Counted from the stretch's first letter, positions 46,883 to 59,048 are shown. The stretch: 64,000 bases of DNA from Rheum nobile (GCA_027886185.1 WOAB01000528.1:3596001-3660000), one strand, 5' to 3'. Program-made: numbers and translations. Notes: a model not told the origin generated them from the sequence alone.

Positions 46883-49800
46883 TTTGTACATATTCAAGAA
46901 CTAGATTGCCTTTCTGAGAAATGACCAGCCTAAATTATCCTTTCGGCCAATCGTAAGAAAAGCCTTCAACATAGGGTGAAGGGTCCCGTTGAAACTAAAA
47001 CTACTGATATGGCCAAGAAGGCGTAGAGAATCAATATTACATTCATGGGAGGCCAGAAAGTCTATTGCATGGTTTGCTTCTCTGTAGCAGTGTTGGATCT
47101 TCACATCTTCAAAGTAAGCTAAAAATTTCCTTGCATCTTGGATAATCATGTCAATCTCGTGAGGGGTATTGATGTGACCCTGTCTTCCATGTCAGCTACA
47201 GAGGAGGAAGACACCATGAGACATCCGCCTTGAGACTCCTCTACAGCTACATCCATTCCGAGTTAGATTTAGGAGACTTTCTAATCTTGCTATTTCCAAA
47301 CATTACTACCTTAGTACTTTCTATTTACGGTATTTCTATTTTTAGTAGCTGCTAGTTTTGGGTGGTTTCCATTTATGTTAAATGGACCGCCAGAGTTAGT
47401 AACTAGAGAGTCTGACCCATTAGGTCAACTCTCTAGTATATATAGGAACTCTTGTCTTCCTTTTCAGTTTACGTCGAAATAGAGCTTTGTTTTCCAATCG
47501 AGTAATCTCCTGAAACCCGGGCCCTGACGTCAATAATTAACGCGTTCCTAGTCGAACTATCTTGGCGCGTTAATTAGGTTACCCATCATCTATCCGCAAC
47601 CAAAACACAAACCCTAATTCCGCCCCCTCACCACCACTGTCTGATGCCTCCTCCGTCGCCACCGCACCACCACCACAGCCGCCGGTCATCCTTCCGCTGC
47701 GCCCCCACAGTCCACCGAACACCCACTTCAGTCCCTCCCGACGAGTTGTTCGCCTCAATACGCATTCAAGCGATCCTTGACAACAATTTGTGGTCTTTCC
47801 ATCGGACAAGGTCACATCAACTGGTATCAGACTCACATCAGGTATCCCATATGCCTTGCAAGTTGCAATGCATTTAAGACTACTAGGTTGTCTCCTTCAA
47901 TGGTTAATTTCTTGATGCTCAGCCGATGAGCCACACCTACCCACATCGCGGTAACTTCGGTCTGAAGGATAGTTTTTGCATGGATATTTATGCTATCCAT
48001 ATATATTATGTTACTATCCCTATCTCTAATAATATAACCAATTTTCGATTCCCCGTTTTTAGATTTGGAACCATCTAAGTTTAACTTTAACCAGTTCCTA
48101 GACGGTTTGGACCATGAGACTTGCTTAACAACAGTCTTCCTTTTAGTGTTTTTTGTTTCAGAATCCATATTCCTAAATCTTTGGTAGGAGTGTACTATGG
48201 GTGTACAATTTGGGAGATCTTGGGTTGCATTTTTAAAAATTATTGCATTTCTATAGTTTCATATATGCCACCAAACAAACGCTGCTAATTCTATATTCGT
48301 GCTAGCCCCTCTATTGTAAGATAAATTGTCATAGAAACAATTTCCGATAGTAATGGGGTTTATATATTCATTTAGAGCTTGTCCAATTTCTCTTAGTATT
48401 CTTTGTGTATACGTGCAATTAAAAAATAGGTGGTTTGTATCTTCATCCATCTCCTTGCAAAGTATACATTGTGTTGGGACTCTATTATTGTGTCGATTAA
48501 GTCGTTCTTTGGTTGGCAAAGAATCAGAACTTGCTTTCCAAAGAAAAAAATGAACTTTAGGAGGGATTTTTCAGATTCCAAATCCATTTAAAATTATTGT
48601 TAGAGTCATTATTTTGGTTTTTTTTAAGGGACAAGGCTGTAGATTTAACTGAATATTTACCATTTGGAGCAGGATCCCAAATAAGTTTATCATCGAATTC
48701 GTGGAATGGAATCTGTATTTTTTTTATTCTCTAGAGTACATTGGACTATTGGAGGGAACTAAGTTGATCAATTTACTTTCATTCCACTCATTAGAATTAG
48801 AATCAATTCTGAGATTTTCAATGGTGGATTGTTAGTAGTCAAATGGTGATTTAGGCTAGTGTTGTAAAGCCACCTATCATTCCAGAAATCAATATTTTTA
48901 CCATTACCTAGTTGCCATTTCAATTGTTTTTGGAATTCATTGCGAAGGGTTAAAAGTCTCGAGAATTGCCATGAGAAATTTCTAGGTTGAATTTCAAAGA
49001 TGTTAGCATCTTTAATGTATTTTTCTTTTATAATGCGCACCCAAGCATTATTTGGTTCCGTGATCAATTTCCATTATATTTCATTTGTAGTGATTTGTTG
49101 TTGACTTCTGTTGTTCGAAATCCAAGTTCACCATTCTGCTTAGGGGTACATATTCGCTCCCAACTGATGAGAGGATGGAAATTTGAAGTGTTCATTTTAT
49201 TCCAAAAGAAGCTTTTATTTATTTTATCAATCTCCTCTAATATTCCTTTTGAGAGTAAGAAGCTTTGCATACGAAAATTAACTTTTGAAATAAGATTTGC
49301 TTGGATTAAAACACTACGCCCTGCCTGAGATAGAGAATATGTCTTCCATTTAGAGAGTTGTTTTTTTAGAGAGTTTGTAGCATCAATAAAGGTTGTGTTA
49401 TTAACGCGACCACGTAAAATAGGGATATCTAGATATTTTTCTAAATTACGGGTAATTGGGACATCTAAAATCCCTGCTAAATTTGACGATAGTTGAGGTG
49501 AAGCATTTGACGAAAATTGAACTGAACTTTTGTGAAAATTTATTGTTAATCCAGTCTTATCCGAGAAATCTTGTAGAAAGTTTTTAATATATAAAGCTGA
49601 AGTAACAGAAGCTTCAACAAATATTATGGTGTCATCAACAAAGGTCAGAAAAGGGATATGAGTTCCATTTCTGACTATTTTTTTTTTCCTATTTTTGGGT
49701 TTGGTTTTTCTGATTCATCAGCTAGTTTTCTGGACAAAAATTCCATGGTCAGGACAAAGATGTATGGGGGCATAGGATTTCCTTGTCTAATTCCACATGT

Positions 49801-50429
49801 AGGTAATTGAATATTTCCTGGTTCATTATTAACAATTACTGAAAAAGATGTAGTTGTGATGCATGCCATTACAAGTTGGACAAACTTATTGTCAAAACCA
49901 AATGATAGGAGTATATGTCTTATAAAGCTCCAACTGATTTTATCATAAGCCTTTTCCAGTTCTAGTTTTACTGCCATCCAACTTTGTCTTCTTTTTTTCT
50001 TTTTATGGAATGAGTGGAAGATCTCATGAGTTATTAAGATATTATCTTGTATTAGTTTGCCTTCCACAAATGCTCCTTGTAGGGGGTGAATTAATCTGGG
50101 TAGTAGAGGATTAATCTTATTTGCCAAAATTTTAGTGATTATTTTATACGTGGTATTGCATAAGCTGATAGGCCTGGAATGGTTAATATTGAGTGGGGAA
50201 TCAATTTTTGGTATTAACGCAAAGTAAGCATGGTTTATCTCTCTGAGCATGATTCCAGAATGGAAGAAGGCTCTTGTTGCATTCACTACTGATGTTCCTA
50301 TAATGCTCCAATATTATTTGTAGAAATCAATGGAAAAGCCGTCTGGTCCAAGTGTTTTGTCCAATGTCATGTCATCTATAGCTTGTTTCACTTCTAGAGT
50401 TGTTGGTGCTTTTAAAAGCTTCATGTTGT
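46883..50429 (-). mobile_element. 5'-truncated L1-type LINE with 17-bp target duplication
   Basis: The element is on the minus strand. The target duplication CAAATAAAAGCATTTTT occurs at 46866-46882 and 50430-50446. A short poly-A (T-run on the plus strand) marks the 3' end at the left. Conceptual order from 50429 downward: reverse transcriptase (LDKTLGPDGF; SRPISLCN; AVKLELEKAYDKISW; TTTSFSVIVN; RQGNPMPPYIF; FVDD), zinc-finger-RVT region (VPTQCILCKEMDEDTNHLFF), and RNase H (LKLNLDGSKSKNGESKIGYI; then HCYREANHAIDFLA). The ORF1 and endonuclease parts are missing. Frames are broken and key residues changed (for example RQGNPMPP where RQGDPLSP is usual), so it is dead. An LTR fragment interrupts its RNase H region. 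Confidence 0.9.
47170..47840 (+). mobile_element. LTR-plus-PBS fragment inserted in the LINE
   Basis: The 671-bp insert is flanked by GGTAT (47165-47169 and 47841-47845). It starts TGATGTGACC. An LTR-like end GGTCACATCA occurs at 47810-47819, followed by AC and TGGTATCAGA (47822-47831), the classic plant primer-binding site for initiator tRNA-Met. Only nine more bases (CTCACATCA) follow before the target repeat, matching the last bases of the LTR. So it looks like a 5' LTR and PBS joined to the final bases of the 3' LTR by deletion. A TATATATAGG box lies at 47436-47445. Confidence 0.8.
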
Positions 50430-50446
50430 CAAATAAAAGCATTTTT

Positions 50447-50925
50447 GCCAACTAATAGTAACGACCCAGTGAAGACTCTATGAGATAGCACATAAATCAT
50501 AAATCTTGGTTCTCATTGTCCAATTCAACCATTCTTTGCTTTGCAATTTTAGTATCTAACACAAGTAGAATAACTTTATTTCACTTAGTCCGTTTATATT
50601 TGTCATGGATCGAATGTATATACAACAAAGACAATAAAATTTCTTTAAAAAAATTGTCTCTATAAAACGAGTTAATGCATTTCTTTGCATTTCATTATTT
50701 CAATTTCCTTTGATCAAACAAAAACCTATTTGTGATAGTTTTTTTTCCTAACATTACCTAAGAGTTTTTAGTTTTTTATGTTACACGATAAACATTAGGC
50801 TCCCTTTTAGTTAAAAGACAGACCTAGATCATCACACCAAATAAATGGTGGTAGTTTATAGTTGTTTGAGATCCATTCACTTGTTTGTCTAGTAAACATG
50901 TAATTGAGCAATTTACCCCTTTATT
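50447..50925. other. Intergenic DNA
   Basis: AT-rich sequence between the LINE and the next solo LTR, with no gene or repeat recognised. Confidence 0.5.
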
Positions 50926-50930
50926 GGGTC

Positions 50931-51761
50931 TGATAATGCCCAAATTTTTAAGTAAGCAAAGCGTAAAGCCTATAAAATACCTGGTCCTGGATGAACGCGA
51001 TAAAACAGAAAATAAAGCAAGGATACAGAGAATTGGTAACGCGGTTCGGTTATCCTACGTCCGCGGGATCCCAAAAGGGGAGATCCACTAAGCAAGAACA
51101 CATACAAAGTACGCGATGCGTTACAGATGATGAATATAAAGCTTTCCACTCTTACAAATACTTGGAAATCATCACAGATCGAGAAAGATGTCAAAACATG
51201 CTCATGGCACTGTTCTTCCACCCAATTCCCGACCCCCGTTTCTGAAGGGGTCTTGGGCTATTTATAGGCAAGGGGTCCTGCTCGAAGTCGGCTGACACAC
51301 AGAGATACGTGTCATTTGGTGATTCATTTGGTGACAGACGTCGACAAGGAAATGTAGGGTCGTGATTGGACCAGCAAGGCAGGAGGACGCGTGTCGATCT
51401 TGGAAAGATGCATGGCTGGCATGTCTGGATTGGTCCGATGTAGTCGAGGCGGTTTTGATATCGCTTGACAGGTTCTACGCGTCCATTCACAATGAACGCG
51501 CTAGGAATGTTCCATGGCCCCTTTGTTTCTTCCTGCAACAGATCCCTTGAGTCGCCGCGTTAGTTTATTCTTCGCGGTAAGTTCTTTGAGGATGTACGCG
51601 TTCTTTCTTACTCCTTGTTTATTCTTCATGATAACTTCTTTCATTGGGTGACGCGTTCTTTCTTGTTGACTCGCGATCTTCCTTTTTTGATGAAAGGTCG
51701 TGAGTAGAACGAAGGTGACCGTCCAACGCGTTGAGTGTTATAAAAATAACGCGATCCATCA
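50931..51761 (+). mobile_element. Solo LTR of a second family
   Basis: The copy is 831 bp, starts TGATAATGCCC and ends GATCCATCA, flanked by GGGTC on both sides (50926-50930 and 51762-51766). A TATA-like box (GCTATTTATAGGC) lies near 51257. It is rich in ACGCG words, unlike its surroundings. There is no internal region and no second LTR. Open frames inside it look incidental. Confidence 0.8.
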
Positions 51762-51766
51762 GGGTC

Positions 51767-53140
51767 TACATAGTGGGAATAAGTAATAACCACATAATTA
51801 AAAATTTAAATCTTTGTATCAATTAATATTGTTGATGTGATAAATAATTTGGAGTTCAACTTCCTCTCAAATGATAAATAAAAAGGGTTGGAGGAATCGT
51901 ATTGCAAGTTTTCATTTAAAAAATCCTATCTTTACATGTCTTGCACTTCCTTATGTACCTAAGGATATGAATATCGACAATTCTTAATCCCATTTTCAAA
52001 TATAAATATATTATTTTAATAAAAGGGGTTGAAGATCGTCGTTGGTAATTCTACCGCTGGAAAAGCAAATGGAGAAATCTTTTAAAAAGGTAACATGTGA
52101 AAGGCAAAAGGGGCACGCCCACCTTTAACAAAAACGATGCATTTTGCGTCAAATGGAACAAATACGCAGCATTTCAAGCTGCTTCAGCCTAGAAAAAGAA
52201 CCCAGTGCCACGCGTCGTGTTGTGGACGCGCCAGTACGCGATGCTTAGCGCGTAGATTAACGGACATGATGTATTTATGGTTTTTAATCTAACCATTTTG
52301 TCATTTATGAAAGTAAAAAAGTTATACCAAAATTCATGATTTATTTTAGAACAATAGCATCCAGTACTCTATTTTAGTAATCCATTTGCAAAAATACCTA
52401 TATTTTAAAACTCTTGCAAATTTATTCCACAAGGTAATTAGATCCTAGATTTTTAGCAAAAATACCCCATAAAAATGCCTAATCCGAAATATTAGAAAAT
52501 ATTAAAAATGTCTATTAGAAAGTGAACACCTTAAAAGAAAATAAGAAAATGTTTATTCCCCTATTTTATCTCGTACAAAATTTCTCCCTTTCTCTTTACT
52601 TTACCCTAACATGATTCTTAATTGACTTTGACGAAGAATTTCTGAACAACTCTACGAGGGGATGAAATCGTCAAACTCCTTGCTTCCAGCCTTCTCCTCT
52701 CCCCTTCCTAACATTGTGTCATCCATAATGAACAATTTCTGACCACCCCGATTTCGATTCTTTACCCACTTGTCTTCGACACTCAACTCCGATTTTGGGA
52801 CATCCACGAACTACAAACACGATTGGAGGAATCTGGGACACAATTTTGATTCAAGGGATATATTTCTCATGACTTCTGTATAATAGTTCAGTGATACACT
52901 TGTGCCTATTGCTAGTCCTCTCTGTTGCTAAAAGCGGGGTATAATTTCAAGAGTTTTCTGGGAGCGCATTCATTGTGTTTATGCAAGCTGATTTCAAGTA
53001 TTATATTGGATTGAGAGCAATATCAGCCAGAACATGATTTGGTGACTTTGGCGTTGAAGAAATACTTGCATCTTTGGGGGAGACAGAACAATCATCCCCT
53101 AATACATGAATCATCAAGCATATAGTACGTGAAGGAGTAT
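51767..53140. other. Intergenic DNA
   Basis: No gene is recognised. ACGCG-rich sequence near 52200-52260 resembles the composition of the solo LTR to its left. The remainder is AT-rich or unremarkable. Confidence 0.45.
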
Positions 53141-53224
53141 ATTGTTGCCAAAGAAAAATCAAAGGCTTAGTACGCTAGCATTTTGGGTAACACGGCTGAA
53201 CCGAGAGCGAGTGAAGGAGTATAC

Positions 53225-53490
53225 ACGGCTGAAACTGAACATTGATGGAGCGTTTAAACAAGAGCTGGAGAGAGTTGGGGTTGGTGGTTTAATTAGAGGC
53301 CTACACTGCTACAAGATGAGGGCACTCAGCTTTTTGTGCTGAATTACTTGGCCTCCTCTAAGGATTGACCATATACAAGGAATTGGGGATTGCGCAGCTT
53401 CGGGTCGAGACTGATGCGAAGGAATTGGGGGTGTTGTCCTATGTTCAGCTTGATGCTAATTATAATATATGTTCAATCAACAAATATTAG
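53225..53490 (+). pseudogene. RNase H-like (RVT_3) remnant
   Basis: In one frame the sequence reads LKLNIDGAFKQELERVGVGG. After a frameshift it reads AELLGLL, a stop, and then GLTIYKELGIAQLRVETDAK, ending at TAG 53488-53490. The order NIDGA, AELL, ETDAK corresponds to the catalytic D, E, D of plant RNase H domains found in LINEs and related cellular genes. The stop and frameshift make it a pseudogene. Whether it is a LINE remnant or a decayed host gene is unclear. Confidence 0.6.
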
Positions 53491-54362
53491 CAAGATTTAA
53501 CGTACCCATGACATAAAACGTAGTTTTTTTTTGTAGTCGATAGGAATGTAGTTTGTTCATGTGTTGCGCCAGTGAATCACAAAGAACAAGAAGACATTAA
53601 CATTTGGAAGCTAGGGAAAACAACACTTTACGAACTCACAAACAGTAATAATATTGAAATTGTGATATTATCTAAAAAAGATTTACTTGTGTTATAAAAT
53701 CTTAGCAAATGCAGCAATTGGTTATAACAATTAGATTCACAATCCTTCACGAATAGGTTGAGAAATGATTACAAAGATAATATATATTGCCCTTTACTTT
53801 TTGGATGCTTTTTCCTTTTTTTAACGTTTTGATAGTTTACTCCATTATTTCCTAATTTTCAAATTTTAGAAAAAATATATATTATTGCGTATTGTTTTAC
53901 AAAAAATGCTCAAAAAGGAGTATCCTTGCAAGTTGAAAAAAACTTAGGCATTTATGTAACCACTATTATAAAATGGTGTATTTATGCAAAACCGTCTTTA
54001 TTTTATCTACCCATAGACACAATATTATATACATTTGAACCACTTTAAAACAAAATGTATTTTTTGGATTGTTTTTATGCTTAAAATACTTACTCTTTCA
54101 TAATTTAATTAAAATACAATTAAAAAACGTCCATTACATATAAAATTCAAATACCAAAAATATACTTATATTACATATTATTTTATACCATATTTTGTTT
54201 ATTTGAAACAAAAAAGAATAAAGATGAAATATTGCTATATATATGGATAGTTGATATATATATGGATAATTTTGTTTCAAACTAATTTCTTTTATTTCTA
54301 ATCTTTATAAGTCATAATAAATGGTTCAAGTAATTATTGTGTGCTCTTTATTGGGCCTTTTA
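53491..54362. other. AT-rich intergenic DNA
   Basis: No gene or clear repeat is seen. Confidence 0.5.
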
Positions 54363-55255
54363 GGGCCCGTTTGGTACGATTTCGATGGGAATGGGGAATC
54401 GGAATCGGAATCGGAATCGTTCATTCCGATATTTCTGTTTAGTTAGGTAAAAATTAGGAATCGCTTTCATTGTTTGGAATGACTCATTCCAAATTTTATA
54501 AAGGCCTTGATTTCTCTCAAAAACCCAGGGTATCATCCATTCCCATATAAAAAAAAACCCTCATTCTTTTTTAACGTCATATCGCCTCCTTCCATCCTCC
54601 TTCGTTGCTTGCTTATCGTCTTCTTCCCCTCTCCAATCCGACCCAAGGTATTTTAGATCTCCAATTTTTTTGAGTCCTCCCTTGAATTTGGGTGAAATTA
54701 TGAGATCTACATTCTTGCTAAAAACATGGAAGTGGATCAAATCTACATCCGACCTAACATAGATTTGAGTTTGTTTATGCATATAATTTTAATGTAGGGT
54801 ACAATAAGTATTCGAAATTGGAGATTGAAAAATCGGTATTCTATGTTCATGGTTGTGAACATATAATTACAATAATTACAAGACACTCGGATAATTGGAT
54901 CAAATTTTTGCCTATGTTAATTATGTTTTTTTCTTCATATTTAGTTTCACATATAAAGCATATATATATAGTTGTGAAAACATGATAATCAAATATATAA
55001 TATTTAGTTTTACATATAAAGCATATATATAGTTGTGAAAACATGAAAATCAAATTTATAATATAAATCATGATTTAATTTCTAATATCAGATTCCAAAT
55101 AACATTTTTTAGGAATGGTTCATTCCGACAACATACCAAATAACAAATTTACAGGAATGGTTCATTCCGACAACATACCAAACACCAAGCTACAAGAATG
55201 ATTTATTCTGATTCTTGATTCCAGTCCGATTCCAGACAACATACCAAACGAGGCC
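54363..55255. mobile_element. Harbinger-like MITE, 893 bp
   Basis: The ends GGGCCCGTTTGGTA and TACCAAACGAGGCC are imperfect inverted repeats flanked by TTA on both sides, as in PIF/Harbinger elements. The interior has repeated GGAATCGG and GGAATGGTTCATTCC words. CGACAACATACCAAA occurs at least three times near the right end, and again just beyond it. Confidence 0.65.
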
Positions 55256-55304
55256 TTAATGAAGTAATTAACCCGACAACATACCAAATAACAAATTTGT
55301 TATT

Positions 55305-55345
55305 TTGGTATGTTGTCGGAATGAACCATTCCGACAACATACCAA
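55305..55345. repeat. Perfect 19-bp hairpin derived from the MITE end
   Basis: The arms TTGGTATGTTGTCGGAATG and CATTCCGACAACATACCAA are exact inverted repeats around a 3-base loop. The same word occurs in the adjacent MITE, so this is probably a partial inverted copy of its end. Confidence 0.8.
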
Positions 55346-55499
55346 ACAAGAATGATTTATTCTGATTTCATATTTTATATTTTTCAATACTAATTTTATT
55401 GAACTTTTGTTAAATTCTTAAATTTTTATTTTAAAAAAAAAATCAATAGGGCCCAGTTGAGGCAACAACCCCCTTGTAGGTATATCAGTGTCCTTTTTC

Positions 55500-55754
55500 T
55501 CCTTATCAAATCTCTTCAATGTGGATCCAAATCCAAATCCCTCTTACAATATTGTACAATTTTTTACTCAACTCATCTCTCATTTTTATGATAATCCAAA
55601 TGCCTCTTTTATGCACCCCTCACACTCAGAGATCACTCCAATGGAGACTCATCAATCACAAAGCTCTCAATCTTCAGATATTCCAAATCTCTCTTTGGGT
55701 TTGCATGTGTTTTTTTATGATTTAGGGTTTGCACGTATGTTTGTTTTTAGTTAA
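55500..55754 (+). CDS. Short unassigned coding-like frame
   Basis: The frame contains NVDPNPNPSYNIVQFFTQLI and METHQSQSSQSSDIPNLSLG before an early stop. The N- and S-rich composition looks like the N-terminal part of the SANT/Myb-like proteins that accompany Harbinger transposons in plants, but no domain is present. It may be a transposon-derived stub or a chance frame. No splice partner is identified. Confidence 0.25.
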   Translation, partial: SLSNLFNVDPNPNPSYNIVQFFTQLISHFYDNPNASFMHPSHSEITPMETHQSQSSQSSDIPNLSLGLHVFFYDLGFARMFVFS

Positions 55755-56289
55755 TGTAATTTATGTTTAATGTTAATGTTTATTTTGAATGTTTTCAAAC
55801 TGTGTGGTTAATTCATCTGAAAAATAATTGATGTCCTTGTACTTTTACAAGGAGTAGTCAATCCACCTAAAAAATAAATGATGTACATGCATGCTTTTAT
55901 GTGGACAAGAACTCATTTATACTTGGTGTAGAAATGAATCTTCTTACACCATTATAGATTGACCAATAGGAAATTAAGGTGAATAAAAATTATCTGAAAA
56001 GTAAAAGATTTTGATAAAAAAGTCTGTAAAGATTCAAAAAGGAAGTACGACTAAAATAAAAAATTTGACCCAATTTCAAATTTGAAATTAGAACCCAAAT
56101 TTTGGTTAGGGTTTGGCCCAAACACCCCCAAACCCGAATTTTCCTTTGCCCACCTCTCACCCACCCACCCAAACTCGAAGCTTCGTCCTCCCACCTCTCA
56201 CCGGCCACCTATCGCCGCTCTTGCTCTCCCACCCCTCCTCCGTTGGCCTCGTCACTCCGCTTCCCACCGCCGCTGCAACCATCCTCACC

Positions 56290-56860
56290 GCCGAAAATTC
56301 CGACGACAAAGCCGTCGAGGTCGACGGCGATGACGGCCCCTTCTTCGACCTCGAGTTCGTCGGCGCTGACTCCGACAAAGAAGACGTGATGGAGGTCGTC
56401 TGCGTAGACGGTGAAGACGGCGATGTGGAGGTTGTGGAGGAGAGCGAAACATAGGAGCTTGTCATGTTTCGGGTCTCCTCATCGGGCGAGTTCGGCTTCG
56501 AAAGATCCGACCCGATCTCTTCAAGATTCTGGCCGTGAAATCCGGGTCGGATCCTAACTCCGGCAAACCCCAAGTTTTCCCCGTATCTCTCCTCAAATCC
56601 GCCACCAAGCTTCGAATGATAAGCCACCGGAAAAAGAAAAGGCGACAGAGAAGGAGAGTGAGAAGAAAATTCAGGGGAGTTTGGGGGTTGGATTGAAGGT
56701 TATGATGAAGAAGCGGCTGTCCGGGAAGATGAAGTCCCCGGAGGCGGCGGTGGTGCATCTGGCGGCACCGACGGGAAGACTGTAGGATGATCTGTTCCAG
56801 CAACAAGAGTGGATTCAGGGCGCAATTTTGCACTGAAAATAAAAGGTGGAGGGCGGATCC
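56290..56860 (+). pseudogene. Membrane-associated kinase regulator (MAKR)-like pseudogene
   Basis: Segments in different frames follow the order of MAKR proteins. An acidic stretch contains DGDDGPFFDLEFVGADSDKE, then a serine-rich bridge, then KPQVFPVSLLKSATKLR in another frame, then a lysine-rich part (EKESEKKIQGSLGVGLKVMM), then a stop. MAKRs such as BKI1 relatives are plant plasma-membrane-associated regulators of receptor kinases, with FFDLEF and FPVSLLKSATK as typical motifs. The frame changes between motifs and an in-frame TAG after EESET show that it is not intact. The upstream 5' part is not recognisable. Sequencing error cannot be excluded as the cause of the frame breaks. Confidence 0.5.
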
Positions 56861-57436
56861 GAAGTTGTAGCACCGTGCCGACGGTTACATGAAAGGGGTA
56901 GCTGCCATGGATTCTGGTTGTGAGGTGAAGAGAAAGGAAGTCTATCTGCAGAGAGAATAATTTAAGTTCTGGTGGACAAAGAAGATGGAAAAGAGGAAAA
57001 GTAAAGAGAATATTACCTTGAGACTGTAAAACAAAAGTTAAAATAATATTAAAAGGTATTTTTTGGAAACAAATTTCAAAAAATCAAGAATGATTTGACA
57101 CATGGTAAAAGGAGTAAAAAAATATATTATACACTAGGTGTAAACGTAGTAAGGTCTCTTTTATATGGTGTCAATTTGTCTGGAAAATAATTGATGCAAT
57201 GCTTGAAAAGACAAATAATGGATGGCTATCTTGGAAAGACTACTTGCAAAAACAAATAATTGATGTCTTGCTTGCCGAAAAATAATTGATGTCTTGCTTG
57301 CCGAAAAATAATTGATGTCTTGCAAGGAGTTAATATGAAAAAAAACTTATCACTTAAAGTAGAGAGAAGTACTTGATGCCCTTGTGCTTTTACAGAGAGT
57401 AGTCAATTCATCTGAAAAATAATTGATGCACATGCA
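56861..57436. other. Intergenic DNA with diverged direct repeats
   Basis: No gene. Words such as AATAATTGATG and GAGTAGTCAATTCATCTGAA recur here and through to 58100 (also near 55850), showing a decayed tandem duplication of a few hundred bases. Confidence 0.6.
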
Positions 57437-57792
57437 GTATTCTAAAAATCAGGCTAGGCGGCGCCTAAGCGCTAGGCGGTCCGGCACCGACCCAATTTTT
57501 GCCAAATCGAAATGGCTAGGCGGGTTCTAGGCGAGGCCTATGCGGGCTAGACGGGGTCTAAGCAGGCAAGTCAGATTCTACTCAGGCTAGGAGGGTCTAG
57601 GCTGGACTAGGCAGGCTATGTTTATTCCTATTTTGTGTTTTAGGTTTTCAATTTCTTCAAAAATTTCCAATTCTTCCCTTTTTTTGCTTCAAGTCATTCA
57701 ATTCTTTCGATAAATTTCTAATCCGCCTAGCCGCCTAAGTGCTAGGCCCCCCTCACCGCCTAACTCCCGTCTAGCGTCTTTTAGAACATTGT
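57437..57792. mobile_element. Mutator-like MITE, 356 bp
   Basis: It is flanked by a perfect 9-bp target duplication GCACATGCA (57428-57436 and 57793-57801). The ends share TTCTAAAA in inverted orientation and then GC-rich arms built of GGCTAGGCGG-type words and their complements. A related copy of the flanking sequence near 58009-58025 lacks the insert and shows the empty site. Confidence 0.75.
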
Positions 57793-58110
57793 GCACATGC
57801 ATGCTTTTACATGAAGTAGTCAATTCGTCTGAAAAGTAATTGATGCCCTAATTGCAAAGTCAAATAATTGATGTGTTTCTTCCAAACAAAAAGTTGATGT
57901 CTTGCATGAAGTTAATATGCAAACAAAACTTGTCACTAAAAGAAAGAGAGAAGTAATTGATGTCCCTCTACTTTTAGAGGGAGTAGTCAATTCATCTAAA
58001 AAGTAATTGATGCACATGCATGCTTTACATGGAGTAGTCATTTTGTCTAAAAAATATTTAATGTTCTGCTTGCAAAGACAAATAATTAATGTCTTGTTTA
58101 CAAAAAAATA

Positions 58111-58417
58111 CTCTCTCCCTCTCATAATGTTTGTCCTATTTTGATTGGACACATTTCCCGAGATGAGTTTTGTATCGTTAATATCTCTAATTACATATTA
58201 ATAAAAATCATAATTTTTTGATATTATCAAAGTATTCGTTGAGATGAATTAAACAAGATCCCACATGACTATGTTTTTTCTTATATATTGGAAGAAATCT
58301 TAAAAATTATCTTCAACTATGAATAGTGTACAAAAGTCAAACAAGACAAACATTATGAGACGAAGTATGAATAGTGTATAAAAGTCAAACAAGACAAACA
58401 TTATGAGACGAATGGAG
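58111..58417. mobile_element. Stowaway-like (Tc1/mariner) MITE, 307 bp
   Basis: TA flanks both sides. The ends CTCTCTCCCTCTCATAATG and CATTATGAGACGAATGGAG are inverted repeats close to the Stowaway consensus CTCCCTCCGT. An internal duplication (AAGTCAAACAAGACAAACAT with TATGAGACGAA, twice) extends the right end. Confidence 0.8.
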
Positions 58418-59048
58418 TAATTGATGTCTTACAAGGAGTTAATAATTGATGCTTTGTTTACAAAAACAAAAAAATCTAATTCCTATGTTTTTAAATGATA
58501 AATTTCTTAATTCTTTAATTATACAAAATCACATAAATTTGAACCAAATATGATTCTCTAGAAAATTACTCCTAAAAAACGTTAAGCAAACACGAGGGGT
58601 TATTACCGAACTGAGAGAGTATAATCATTCTTTCCACAATAATATGTTTTTAGCTTTCCTATTCCAGCCCGTGGGAGTGTTTTGCCACCAAGAAAACAAA
58701 TACGGTAGAAACCAACAATTTGAGCCAAATTGATCTGATTAAATTACTCTTCGGCAGCACTGGACAAAGATAATTGTTTATAAAACTAAAGCGTCTTTGA
58801 TGGACACATCAAAGAAGTGCAAATCTTTTACACAATAGACAACCTATAATGATACATCATACCAATAATTCACTTCACTATTGTATCCCAAATCCAGATC
58901 CAAATCAGGTTTATGCCGTGTTGAGATTCTGCGTTAGCTCTATCTAACATTCATGATCCATGTAAGGTGTATAAGGTAAAAAAATCACACAACAATTTCA
59001 TTCGAATTCGAATGTTACGCACCATTTCTAATGTATGCAGTGTACTAC
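58418..59048. other. SPX 3' flank
   Basis: This is the likely 3' UTR of the minus-strand SPX gene near 58840-59048 and AT-rich intergenic DNA. No other gene is seen. Confidence 0.5.

Noticed and set aside
51191..51538. Protein gene on the minus strand in the 51-kb region
   Set aside because: It lies wholly in a solo LTR with target repeats and has no domain.
56157..56833. Minus-strand coding frames over the 56-kb GC-rich stretch
   Set aside because: The plus strand shows ordered MAKR motifs, and the minus frames are serine/threonine-rich shadows of it.
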